Source: Bryobacteraceae bacterium (GTDB taxonomy: Bacteria; Acidobacteriota; Terriglobia; Bryobacterales; Bryobacteraceae). Taken from it: a stretch of DNA of 49,245 nucleotides. A model generated the notes under the pieces. That model was not told the origin of the DNA. It was given only the letters and a program-made list of their open reading frames with translations, and searched no databases. This document shows positions 15,870 through 22,941 of the stretch, piece by piece (positions within the stretch are counted from its first letter, which is position 1; the number at the start of each line of letters is the position of its first letter). The translations under genes and the position numbers were made by a program. The stretch lies in contig JAICXC010000025.1 of the NCBI GenBank assembly GCA_025980665.1, forward strand, positions 1-49,245, read 5' to 3'.

Positions 15870-16422
15870 AACTCACCGTTACTCGGAAACGCCACAGGGG
15901 CTCGTTCTGCGTAGGAGGCGACTGACGCGAAAGGTTCGTCGGTCCAAACAAAGGGGAATCTTGCAGGCGCTTCAGGAACTCGATTACCGGCCCCTGGCTT
16001 TGCGCACCCACTTCCATATCGAGCGTCACTTCATTGCGGGAATTGATCTGCGGGAGACGTACCTGGATCAGCCGCACGTTATCGGGCTTCACACCTTCAA
16101 TATCGGCGTATAGCTTGGTCCAGCTGATCGATTTACGCTGGATCAGCGAGTTCAGCAAGAGGCTGCGCTCCAGCACCTCGGCATTCATAGGCAGGTGCAG
16201 CGTGCTGTCGAGCTTAGCCTGCTCGATAGAGACCGTGCGCAGCTCGGAATTCAGCTTCGCCACGGCCGTGCGGGTTTCGGTCTGCCGGCCCCGTTCGCTG
16301 AAGATAAGAAATACCAGCAGGCCCAGCAGCGCCACCAGTACGACGCCACAGGCAGCGGAGGCCACCAGCATGGGCCGGTCGCGGCGAAAGGGTTCACTCG
16401 CGAGATTGACCTGGATGCGCAT
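15853..16422 (-). CDS. pilN: PilN-like type IV pilus inner-membrane protein
   Basis: 189 aa. The N-terminus carries the short cytoplasmic motif that binds PilM (RIQVNLASEPFRRDRP, the NLASEPF version common in Acidobacteriota), then one TM segment (about 21-43, VASAACGVVLVALLGLLVFL), a coiled coil and a periplasmic fold. PilN works with PilM and PilO as the alignment complex between the inner-membrane motor and the outer parts. It starts 2 nt after the end of pilM and overlaps pilO, which points to coupled translation. Confidence 0.88.
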   Translation of the reverse strand: MRIQVNLASEPFRRDRPMLVASAACGVVLVALLGLLVFLIFSERGRQTETRTAVAKLNSELRTVSIEQAKLDSTLHLPMNAEVLERSLLLNSLIQRKSISWTKLYADIEGVKPDNVRLIQVRLPQINSRNEVTLDMEVGAQSQGPVIEFLKRLQDSPLFGPTNLSRQSPPTQNEPLWRFRVTVSYAQKL

Positions 16423-16424
16423 AC

Positions 16425-17285
16425 TCAGACAGTCGCCTCCAGATACCCAAGCAGTCCGGCGTTATATGCGTTGGGTGTTCCCAAACGGCTCCTTAACGGC
16501 TCCATTTCCACGTTCAATCCTTCGATGGGTTTGGCGAACCCGCAGAGCAGCAGCTTTTCCGGCTTCTGTCCCAATTCGTCTTCGATGTAAGCAAAAGTCG
16601 GGTTGAGCACCGCTAAAATTTCCTGGTCGCTGCCTTCTTCAATTGTCAGGCACCGGAAGAGTTTCAATTGCCCGTTGTCGACGGCCATCACGGTAAGAAC
16701 ATTGCCCGTCAACTTGGCGATCACGGCTACCCCGCTCGCGGTGTACAGATTCAGCGCAGCCAATCCAGATGTCGTGACCTCCCCGGGGTACAGGTTCGCG
16801 TTTCGGAAAACGGCTTCATAGCGAGCCAGAATCTCCATCGCGACGGTGACCGCGACCACCTCGATTTTCTTCGCGCCAGCCTTGGCCGAGGCCGGCTGGG
16901 CCCAATAACTGACAGCGGCCGAATCTATATCGAACGGAATCGTCTTTTTCACCCGGAATCGCACCAGCGGCAGTTGCTCCTCGGGTGAAGAAGGGAAAGA
17001 ATCGAAATCGAGCAAACTGACGCGCGTGGCGTAATCCGGCAGAATCACGGTTGCGGGACGCCGCTTGTTTCCATTTGGAGGCGCGATGCGCGCGAGAGCG
17101 GACATCACCGCGTCCGGACGCAACAGGTTGTCGGCTACCGGCGATACTGCGAGCACGCCGGGCTCGAAAATCTGGAAACCGGTTTCCCCATTTCGCGCGT
17201 AGGCGATACCTGCTTCGGACAGCTCGAAGATGTGATCCGGTGGTGGATCCTTCACTAGATGCGTGATTTGTTTCCACAAGGCCAT
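16425..17285 (-). CDS. pilM: PilM-like actin-fold pilus assembly protein
   Basis: 286 aa. An FtsA/actin-like fold of the PilM family: it opens with a membrane-distal strand region (FELSEAGIAYARNGETGFQIFE), has VILPDYATRVSLLDFDSFPS and FRVKKTIPFDIDSA (typical of PilM), and ends with a LLLCGFAKPIEGLNVEMEPL segment matching the last strand-helix of the fold. It is a little shorter than the usual 340-350 aa PilM. PilM is cytoplasmic, binds the N-terminal peptide of PilN and links the complex to the PilB motor. It begins 6 nt after the end of pilB. Confidence 0.87.
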   Translation of the reverse strand: MALWKQITHLVKDPPPDHIFELSEAGIAYARNGETGFQIFEPGVLAVSPVADNLLRPDAVMSALARIAPPNGNKRRPATVILPDYATRVSLLDFDSFPSSPEEQLPLVRFRVKKTIPFDIDSAAVSYWAQPASAKAGAKKIEVVAVTVAMEILARYEAVFRNANLYPGEVTTSGLAALNLYTASGVAVIAKLTGNVLTVMAVDNGQLKLFRCLTIEEGSDQEILAVLNPTFAYIEDELGQKPEKLLLCGFAKPIEGLNVEMEPLRSRLGTPNAYNAGLLGYLEATV

Positions 17286-17290
17286 AGGAG

Positions 17291-18904
17291 CTAGCTTTCG
17301 ATGAAGGTGACCTTGTTGATTTCCTTGAGCGTAGTGATTCCTTCGCGAGCCTTCTCGACGGCCGAATCGCGCAGGAAGGTCATCCCCTCTTCACGCGCTT
17401 TGCGGCGGATTTCCGTGCTGGGCCGCCGGTTCAGGATCAGGTCGCGGATGTTGTCGCTCAGATCGAGAAGTTCGGAAATCGCGCTGCGCCCACGGAATCC
17501 GGTTCCCCCGCATTCGAAGCAGCCTGTGCCTTCATACAGCGGTACATCGCGCCACTGGCCTGGATCGAGGCCGCTTTCGACCAAGTACGAATCCGGATAG
17601 GTGACCTGCTTCTTGCAGTGGGGGCAGATCATACGGACCAGCCGCTGCGCCAGAATGCAGTTCAGCGCGGAGACAAAATTGTAGAGCTCCACGCCCATGT
17701 TCAGGAATCGGCCAAGCACGTCCAGCACGTTATTGGCGTGCACCGTGGTGAAGACCAAGTGTCCGGTGAGCGCAGCGTTGATGGCGATCTGCGCGGTTTC
17801 GTTATCGCGGATTTCGCCGACCAGAATTTTATCGGGATCGTGGCGCAGAATCGACCTTAGCCCGCGTGCGAAGGTCAGACCCTTCTTCTCGTTAACCGGA
17901 ATCTGGGTGATACCGCGGATCTGGTATTCCACCGGATCTTCGATGGTGATGATTTTGTCTTCGTCGTTCTTGATCTCGCTCAGCGCCGCGTAGAGGGTCG
18001 TGGTTTTGCCCGAGCCAGTAGGTCCGGTGACCAGCACCATGCCGTAGGGCTCTTTGATATAACGGCGAAATTTCGCCAGCTCTGATGCCGAAAATCCGAC
18101 TACGTCCAGCGAAAGATTCGAAAACTTCTCGCTCATCGATTCTTTGTCGAGTACGCGCAGCACCGCATCTTCGCCGTAGATCGTGGGCATGATGGAGACG
18201 CGGAAATCGATCAACCGGGTTTTGTAGCGCACGCGAAAGCGTCCGTCTTGCGGAATGCGCCGCTCGGCGATATCCAACTCGGACATTACCTTGATGCGCG
18301 AAATGATGGTCGAATGCCAGTCCTTGGCGATGGGCGGCATGGCGTAGTGCAGCACGCCATCAATACGGTATTTGATCGCCACTTCCTGATCGCGCGTCTC
18401 GATGTGAATATCGCTGGCCCGCCGCTCGAGGGCGTTGAAGATGGTGGTGTCCACCAGTTTGATCACCGGCGCAATGTCCGAATCGCCAGCGGCGAGGCGG
18501 TCGATGGATAGAGTCTCGTCGGGATTTTCTTCGTCGCCGACGACGTCGAGCGTAAAGCCCTCGGTAACTTCGTCGAGCACGCGCTGCGATTGCTCGGTCT
18601 TCTTGAGCAGGTCGGAGATCTGCGAGAGCGTCGCGACCTTGACGCGCAATTTCTTGCCCAGCAGCACGGCCAGCTCGTCGATCAGGCTAAGATTGCGCGG
18701 GTCGGCCAGGGCGATATCGAGCGTTCCGTTGTGCCCTTCGATAGGCACGAAGTTGTAACGGAACATCAGGTCCACCGGGATGGAGGTGAACAGGTCGTGG
18801 TCGATGCGCACTTCCCGCAGATCCACGAACTCGTGGTAGTAGCGCTCGGCCACGGCGCGGGCGCGTGCGGCTTCCTGAAGGGGATCTAGGGGCGTACTAG
18901 CCAT
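17291..18904 (-). CDS. pilB: PilB/GspE-type assembly ATPase
   Basis: 537 aa. N-terminal MshEN-like region (about 25-110), catalytic core from about 145: Walker A GPTGSGKT at 294-301, Asp box (ITIEDPVEYQI), Walker B ILVGEIRD at 360-367, His box (LVFTTVHANN), and a four-cysteine zinc site (CPHC at 427-430 and CFEC at 462-465). These are full-length features of the extension ATPases of type IV pili and type II secretion. It hydrolyses ATP as a hexamer under the PilC platform. In this operon it lies between an unknown gene (19085-19594) and pilM. The 180 nt upstream gap (18905-19084) has no visible gene and may hold a promoter. Confidence 0.95.
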   Translation of the reverse strand: MASTPLDPLQEAARARAVAERYYHEFVDLREVRIDHDLFTSIPVDLMFRYNFVPIEGHNGTLDIALADPRNLSLIDELAVLLGKKLRVKVATLSQISDLLKKTEQSQRVLDEVTEGFTLDVVGDEENPDETLSIDRLAAGDSDIAPVIKLVDTTIFNALERRASDIHIETRDQEVAIKYRIDGVLHYAMPPIAKDWHSTIISRIKVMSELDIAERRIPQDGRFRVRYKTRLIDFRVSIMPTIYGEDAVLRVLDKESMSEKFSNLSLDVVGFSASELAKFRRYIKEPYGMVLVTGPTGSGKTTTLYAALSEIKNDEDKIITIEDPVEYQIRGITQIPVNEKKGLTFARGLRSILRHDPDKILVGEIRDNETAQIAINAALTGHLVFTTVHANNVLDVLGRFLNMGVELYNFVSALNCILAQRLVRMICPHCKKQVTYPDSYLVESGLDPGQWRDVPLYEGTGCFECGGTGFRGRSAISELLDLSDNIRDLILNRRPSTEIRRKAREEGMTFLRDSAVEKAREGITTLKEINKVTFIES

Positions 18905-19084
18905 TTAAATCAATCATTTAGCCTGAAGACACCGCGCCCAGGCTAGTGCAACTACTAAATTAGACGCGCGGCGGACGCAAGGCGTGGACAAGCAATTACT
19001 TGAAATCAATTGCTCGACCGGTTGGGGTCGCTGAAGGCAATTAAGAGGGGCTTTCCGATGCCCACCAACCCGCAACTTCTGCGG

Positions 19085-19594
19085 TCAAACAGAGTCAGCG
19101 CCAGCCATCTCCCCAGCCGACGCTTGCGCCGTTTGATAGGAAATCGCGAGATGCTGGATTAGCAAAAGAACGTCTTCCTGAAGCCGTACGATGATCTCTC
19201 CTACGTTTTCGATTGCCTCCCTCTGGCCCTCCATCTCCGATTTCTCCATTTTGGCCAAAAGGTCCAGTATGCTGATCAAGTTCTCAGCTGAGTCTCTCAT
19301 CGTGTCAAGGTTCAGACTACGTGTCTCGCCATTGCGCGCTACATTGACGATTTTGGTCGAACCAAGTATTGTCCCTAGGACACTGATAATTCCGAGCAGC
19401 GTTGTCGCCTGACCATACACCACCCAGAGCATCGCTACGTTGGCGTTGAAGTAATCCCAGCCACCGGCGTGGAGAATGCAATAGTCTCCAATTGTGGCGG
19501 TGTATGGGCAGGGTTTTCCCAAGAAGTTTGTGCTGATACAACGCCATGCCCGGGAGTTTATCACAGAGACGCGTAAGGGCCGTGCGTGAAACAC
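19085..19594 (-). CDS. Unknown membrane protein with N-terminal Cys/His motif, inside the pilus operon
   Basis: About 169 aa if started at the GTG at 19594; the true start is uncertain. Residues 17-45 hold a Cys-rich pattern (RCISTNFLGKPC, then GDYCILHAGG) that resembles the short C..C..C..H motif preceding many uncharacterised proteins and looks like a small zinc knuckle. A hydrophobic stretch follows (about 50-78, ANVAMLWVVYGQATTLLGIISVLGTILG), then a Glu/Leu-rich helical tail (about 95-155) with coiled-coil character. I do not recognise a named family. It sits between pilC and pilB, 19 nt after pilC, and its codon use is less GC-rich than its neighbours, which hints at later insertion. No pilus function can be claimed. 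Confidence 0.6.
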   Translation of the reverse strand: MFHARPLRVSVINSRAWRCISTNFLGKPCPYTATIGDYCILHAGGWDYFNANVAMLWVVYGQATTLLGIISVLGTILGSTKIVNVARNGETRSLNLDTMRDSAENLISILDLLAKMEKSEMEGQREAIENVGEIIVRLQEDVLLLIQHLAISYQTAQASAGEMAGADSV

Positions 19595-19613
19595 TGCGGA
19601 ATCCTCGGTGAGA

Positions 19614-20822
19614 CTACCCGTGGAACGAATCCGCCAGCGAGAAGATGGGCAGATACAACGAAACCAGCACGAACGCCACGAAAACGCCCATGCAGATCAT
19701 GATGCCGGGTTCGACCAAACTGAGCATGGCCGTCACGCGCGTTGAAACGTCATCCTCGTAGAATTCCGCCACGCTCGATAGCATCGCCGGGAGTGCGCCG
19801 GTCGATTCCCCCACCTCGATCATGTCGATTGCCAGCGAGGGAAAGATCTTGGCTGCGCGCAGGGACTGGGAGAGCGACTGCCCCTCCCGAACTGTCTTCA
19901 CCGCCTTTTCGAGCACTCTCTTGAGCACCTGCGTTCCGAGCGAATCGGCTGCCGTTTCGAGCGCCTGCAATAGCGGAATGCCGCCGATCAGGAGAGTGCC
20001 TAGCACGCGAGAAAACTGCGCGACCTGATACTTGAGCCAGACTTCCCCGACCATCGGCACGCGCATCAGGAACCGGTCCACACGCTCCGATCCGCTAGGG
20101 GTGCGCGACCAGATCCGGAACGCGATGATTCCTAACACGAAGGCGCCAAAGCCCGCCAGTACGTAATTTCGCGCCGTGGTGCCCAGCGCGATCAGGATCT
20201 GGGTTGGCACCGGGAGCGTCGCCTGCATGTCCCGGTACAGCGTGGCGAAGTTCGGGACCACGTAAGTGACCAGGAACACGATCAAGCAAGCCGCCAGGAC
20301 CACCAGCACAGCCGGATAGAGCAGCGAAGTCAGCAGCTTCCTCCGTACCGACAAAGACAGTTTCTGATACGTGATGAAGCGGTCGAGCACGTCCGCCAGC
20401 GATCCGCTACGTTCGCCGGCAAGTACCGTTGTGACGTAAATCGGCGGGAACACACGCTGTCGCGCGAAAGCTTCAGAGAGCAAGGCGCCATTCTTCACTT
20501 CTTGGCGGACACCCTGAATGTGGCGCGACAGTTTGGGGTCGGTCAGGCGGTCAGCCAGCAGTTCCAGACCTTTCAGGATGGGCAGACCGGCACGAATGAG
20601 AGTGACAAACTGCTGGTTGAAAATCAGAAACTTTTCTACGTTAAGTTTCTTCCCGCTGGGGCGCAGGCTCTGAGTGACACCCTCGCCGCGGGGCCGGATG
20701 GAATAAATCAGGAATCCTTGTTCTGTGAAGCGATCACGCAGTTCGCGTTCGGACTCGGCTTCGGCCACCTGCTGGTGGATTTCCCCCCGGGCGTCCGCGT
20801 ATTTAAGTGTCCATTCAGCCAT
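19614..20822 (-). CDS. pilC: PilC/GspF-type inner-membrane platform protein
   Basis: About 402 aa, the family's normal length. Two tandem GspF domains (about 70-195 and 270-395) with three TM helices (about 168-190, 218-240, 373-395); typical motifs FNQQFVTLIRAGLPILKGLELL and FSRVLGTLLIGGIPLLQALE, and the ending LSLVEPGIMICMGVFVAFVLVSLYLPIF. The ATG at 20822 has GGAG 6 nt upstream; a GTG two codons earlier is possible. It is the platform on which PilB acts. It is the first gene of the - strand pilus operon; about 70 nt separate it from the next gene upstream (end of the peroxidase gene). Confidence 0.94.
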   Translation of the reverse strand: MAEWTLKYADARGEIHQQVAEAESERELRDRFTEQGFLIYSIRPRGEGVTQSLRPSGKKLNVEKFLIFNQQFVTLIRAGLPILKGLELLADRLTDPKLSRHIQGVRQEVKNGALLSEAFARQRVFPPIYVTTVLAGERSGSLADVLDRFITYQKLSLSVRRKLLTSLLYPAVLVVLAACLIVFLVTYVVPNFATLYRDMQATLPVPTQILIALGTTARNYVLAGFGAFVLGIIAFRIWSRTPSGSERVDRFLMRVPMVGEVWLKYQVAQFSRVLGTLLIGGIPLLQALETAADSLGTQVLKRVLEKAVKTVREGQSLSQSLRAAKIFPSLAIDMIEVGESTGALPAMLSSVAEFYEDDVSTRVTAMLSLVEPGIMICMGVFVAFVLVSLYLPIFSLADSFHG

Positions 20823-20891
20823 GCGCACTCCGGGCTGCTTAACTAGCCCCTGAGAGACATTGACGCTTAGAACCCCGGCGGCGTGCAGCCG

Positions 20892-21443
20892 CTACTTAAG
20901 GGCGGCTTCCACGGCGGCTTCGATCTCCTTGGAATCCGGCTCAACCGCCGGTTCGAAGCGCTGGATCACCTTGCCGTTGCGGTCGACGAGAAACTTGGTA
21001 AAGTTCCACTGGATCTCGCCGCCCGTTTTGGGATTGGTTTTCGTATCGGTCAGGAATTGGTACAGCGGGGCTTGGTCTGAGCCTTTGACGGAGATTTTGG
21101 AAAACATCGGGAAAGTCACGCCAAATTTCGATTTGCAGAAGGCTCCGATTTCCGCATCGCTTCCCGGCTCCTGGCCGCCGAAGTTATTGGCCGGGAAGCC
21201 GGCCAGGACCAGTCCGCGTTCTTTGTACTTGACGTACAACGCCTGCAGACCTTCGTACTGATAGGTGTAACCACACTGGCTGGCCACGTTCACCACCAGC
21301 ATCACCTTCCCCTTGAAGCTCGCGAGCGGGACCTGCTTGCCATCCAGCGATTTCATTGTGAATTCGTGCACCGAAGAGGCCCCCATCGCCATTCCTGCTG
21401 TCACCGACAGAGTAAAACATAGCTTAGCGACCAGTGTTTTCAT
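20892..21443 (-). CDS. Glutathione-peroxidase-family peroxidase, exported
   Basis: 183 aa. A signal peptide (about 1-22) precedes a complete GPx fold: peroxidatic Cys57 (NVASQCGYT), Gln91 (FPANNFGGQEPG), Trp146-Asn147 (WNFTKFLV) and Cys103 (FCKSKFG), the resolving cysteine position of thioredoxin-dependent GPx enzymes. It uses cysteine, not selenocysteine. The family reduces H2O2 and lipid hydroperoxides, usually with thioredoxin in bacteria. Export to the periplasm is an inference from the leader. It diverges from the small gene at 21465 across a 21 nt gap that holds a palindromic promoter-like element. Confidence 0.94.
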   Translation of the reverse strand: MKTLVAKLCFTLSVTAGMAMGASSVHEFTMKSLDGKQVPLASFKGKVMLVVNVASQCGYTYQYEGLQALYVKYKERGLVLAGFPANNFGGQEPGSDAEIGAFCKSKFGVTFPMFSKISVKGSDQAPLYQFLTDTKTNPKTGGEIQWNFTKFLVDRNGKVIQRFEPAVEPDSKEIEAAVEAALK

Positions 21444-21447
21444 AATT

Positions 21448-21457
21448 TACAATTGTA
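21448..21457. promoter_or_regulatory. Palindromic TACAATTGTA: possible bidirectional -10 element
   Basis: TACAATTGTA is a perfect 10-nt inverted repeat in the 21-nt gap between two divergent genes. Each strand reads TACAAT, a good -10 hexamer, 11 nt before the + strand ATG (21465) and 8 nt before the - strand ATG (21443). Transcripts would then be leaderless or nearly so; no Shine-Dalgarno sequence fits either start. No clear -35 boxes were found. Confidence 0.4.
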
Positions 21458-21464
21458 CTAGCAC

Positions 21465-21713
21465 ATGAATCTCACAAAAATGATCGCCGAGCTGCGGGAG
21501 CAGAAAGAAGCTCTCGAACAAACTATGATGATGCTGGAACGGCTCGCGCGAAGTCAGGGTAAGCGCCGGGGGCGGCCTCCTGCATTCCTAAGCCAGGCGA
21601 GCTCATCCGGTCCCGCGCGAAAACGCCGACCCTTTAGTGCCGAAACCCGCAAGAAGATGGCGGTAGCGCAGCGCAAGCGGTGGGCAGCAATCCGGAAAAA
21701 ACAGGCCTCCTGA
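21465..21713 (+). CDS. Small basic protein, coiled coil plus AT-hook-like motif
   Basis: 82 aa, pI clearly high. The N-terminal 30 residues form an amphipathic helix (MIAELREQKEALEQTMMMLERLA); next comes an AT-hook-like core KRRGRPPAF, then a second basic stretch RKRRPFSAETRKKMAVAQRKRWAAIRKK similar to the NUMOD3/SPRTLK-like tail motif (ETRKKMAVAQRKRW). Such short proteins are common in Acidobacteriota but unnamed. DNA binding is suggested by the AT-hook and the charge only. It may be leaderless (see the palindromic element upstream). It ends 14 nt before the NIPSNAP gene, so the two may be co-transcribed. Confidence 0.75.
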   Translation: MNLTKMIAELREQKEALEQTMMMLERLARSQGKRRGRPPAFLSQASSSGPARKRRPFSAETRKKMAVAQRKRWAAIRKKQAS

Positions 21714-21727
21714 TTCAGGCCTATTTT

Positions 21728-22141
21728 ATGACCCGCCGCGGATTTTCGGGTATGCTCGCGGCTGCGGCCGTGGTCCCGGCGTTCGAATCCCGCGATGCTT
21801 GCCGAGTTGTAACTCTCGAAGCAATTGCGGGCGTCCGCCTTCCGGAAACGCTCGCGATCGCAACCGCTTTCCCCGAGAAACTGAGGCGAGGCGTCTGGGA
21901 ACTGAGGACCTATCGCGGCGTCGCGCCTACGCTCGCGAGCGATCACACTGAAATTTTTCCGCGCAGTGGGATTCGACCGTTGTTACGAGCCGCGAACGGG
22001 CCCGATCTCACCTACCTTATCCCGTTTGAAAGTCTGAGCGCCCGCGATCGCGCCTGGACCGCGCTCAATGCCGATCCTCGTTGGGCCAGCGCTTGCACGC
22101 GGTTCCAGTCATATCATTTCGGCCTATATCGATCCGTGTAG
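21728..22141 (+). CDS. NIPSNAP-family protein with Tat-like leader
   Basis: 137 aa from the ATG at 21728. I prefer this start because it begins a twin-arginine-like leader (MTRRGFSGMLAAAAVVPAF) and falls just after the preceding gene; a longer frame opens at 21680. After residue 50 the NIPSNAP/ABM fold is visible: WELRTYRGV, SGIRPLLRAANGPDLTYLIPFESL and SARDRAWTALNADPRW. NIPSNAP proteins are small ferredoxin-like folds of unclear role, abundant in Acidobacteriota and Planctomycetes. The end converges on the DUF2238 gene (28 nt overlap of coding regions). Confidence 0.8.
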   Translation: MTRRGFSGMLAAAAVVPAFESRDACRVVTLEAIAGVRLPETLAIATAFPEKLRRGVWELRTYRGVAPTLASDHTEIFPRSGIRPLLRAANGPDLTYLIPFESLSARDRAWTALNADPRWASACTRFQSYHFGLYRSV

Positions 22142-22815
22142 CCGACACCCGCCACAGCGGCTTTAGGAGCGATGTCTTTCCGGCGGCGGCTCCGCACAGC
22201 TCGCACGGATGCGATGACGATCATCGCCGTGATGGCACCCAACCCGGCCATGAACATGTCCTTCTGCGAATCCCAGATGTCACCCTGCATTCCCACGAAC
22301 TCTTCGCCGCGCTCGGGTGTGAGCACCGACGCCGCGAAGGCCTCGAGCATTTCGTAGCAGGCACTGAAAGCCAGCGTGGATTCCACCGGCAACAGATAAC
22401 GCCAGCGGCTGGTCACGCCCACGACGCGCATAAACCATTCCTGCATCGGATACGCCAGCAACAGACCGTAACTGAAATGCATAATGCGGTCGTAATGATT
22501 GCGCGTGGTGCCCAGCCAGGGCTTCATCCATTCGCCGAGCGGCACATCCGAATATTTGTACTCCGCGCCCCATTCGTGCATGCTCAGGTAAACAAAAATG
22601 AGCACGTAAGACAGATCCGAAAGCGGCAAGCGCCGGTAGGTGGTCCCGAGGATGGCGATAAACGTCAGGGCGGCGGCATTTTCAAGCCACCAATCGAAGA
22701 CTTTTTCCGGGCGGTATCCAGTGATGATGATGACCAGCGCCATCGCCACGCACAGGACGTGCAACAGTCGATTATCCAGGAATCGGAGGTAGGAAGCCTT
22801 TGAAGCAGTGGTCAC
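22114..22815 (-). CDS. DUF2238 membrane protein (YjdF-like)
   Basis: 233 aa with about six TM helices. Family signatures are seen: HEWGAEYKYSDVPLGEW, NHYDRIMHFSYGLLLAYP, and YEMLEAFAASVLTPERGEEFVGMQGDIWDSQKDM. The conserved acidic and histidine residues in these loops suggest a buried polar site, yet no function is established for the family. It converges with the NIPSNAP gene and diverges from lactate permease. The ATG at 22815 has a weak leader. Confidence 0.88.
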   Translation of the reverse strand: MTTASKASYLRFLDNRLLHVLCVAMALVIIITGYRPEKVFDWWLENAAALTFIAILGTTYRRLPLSDLSYVLIFVYLSMHEWGAEYKYSDVPLGEWMKPWLGTTRNHYDRIMHFSYGLLLAYPMQEWFMRVVGVTSRWRYLLPVESTLAFSACYEMLEAFAASVLTPERGEEFVGMQGDIWDSQKDMFMAGLGAITAMIVIASVRAVRSRRRKDIAPKAAVAGVGYTDRYRPK

Positions 22816-22832
22816 TTATATTTAGGATTTGC

Positions 22833-22865
22833 GATTACAGCAATGTTGATTACACAACGATTACA
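22833..22865. repeat. Three GATTACA direct repeats between divergent genes
   Basis: GATTACA occurs at 22833-22839, 22848-22854 and 22859-22865 (start-to-start spacing 15 and 11 nt), two of them as CGATTACA. They lie in the 126-nt gap between the DUF2238 gene (-) and the lactate permease gene (+). Such spaced heptamers can be an operator for a regulator of the permease. No regulator gene is adjacent. Confidence 0.35.
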
Positions 22866-22941
22866 TGGCCCGTGGCAAGCGCCTGCGAGAACTAACAAGC
22901 GCTCCGCGCGGCATCTGAAGTAAGATAGGACTCCTTGCGCT

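Noticed and set aside
18905-19084. Possible small gene in the gap between pilB and the Cys-motif gene
   Set aside because: No open frame with a start, ribosome site and protein-like composition was found; nothing else visible.
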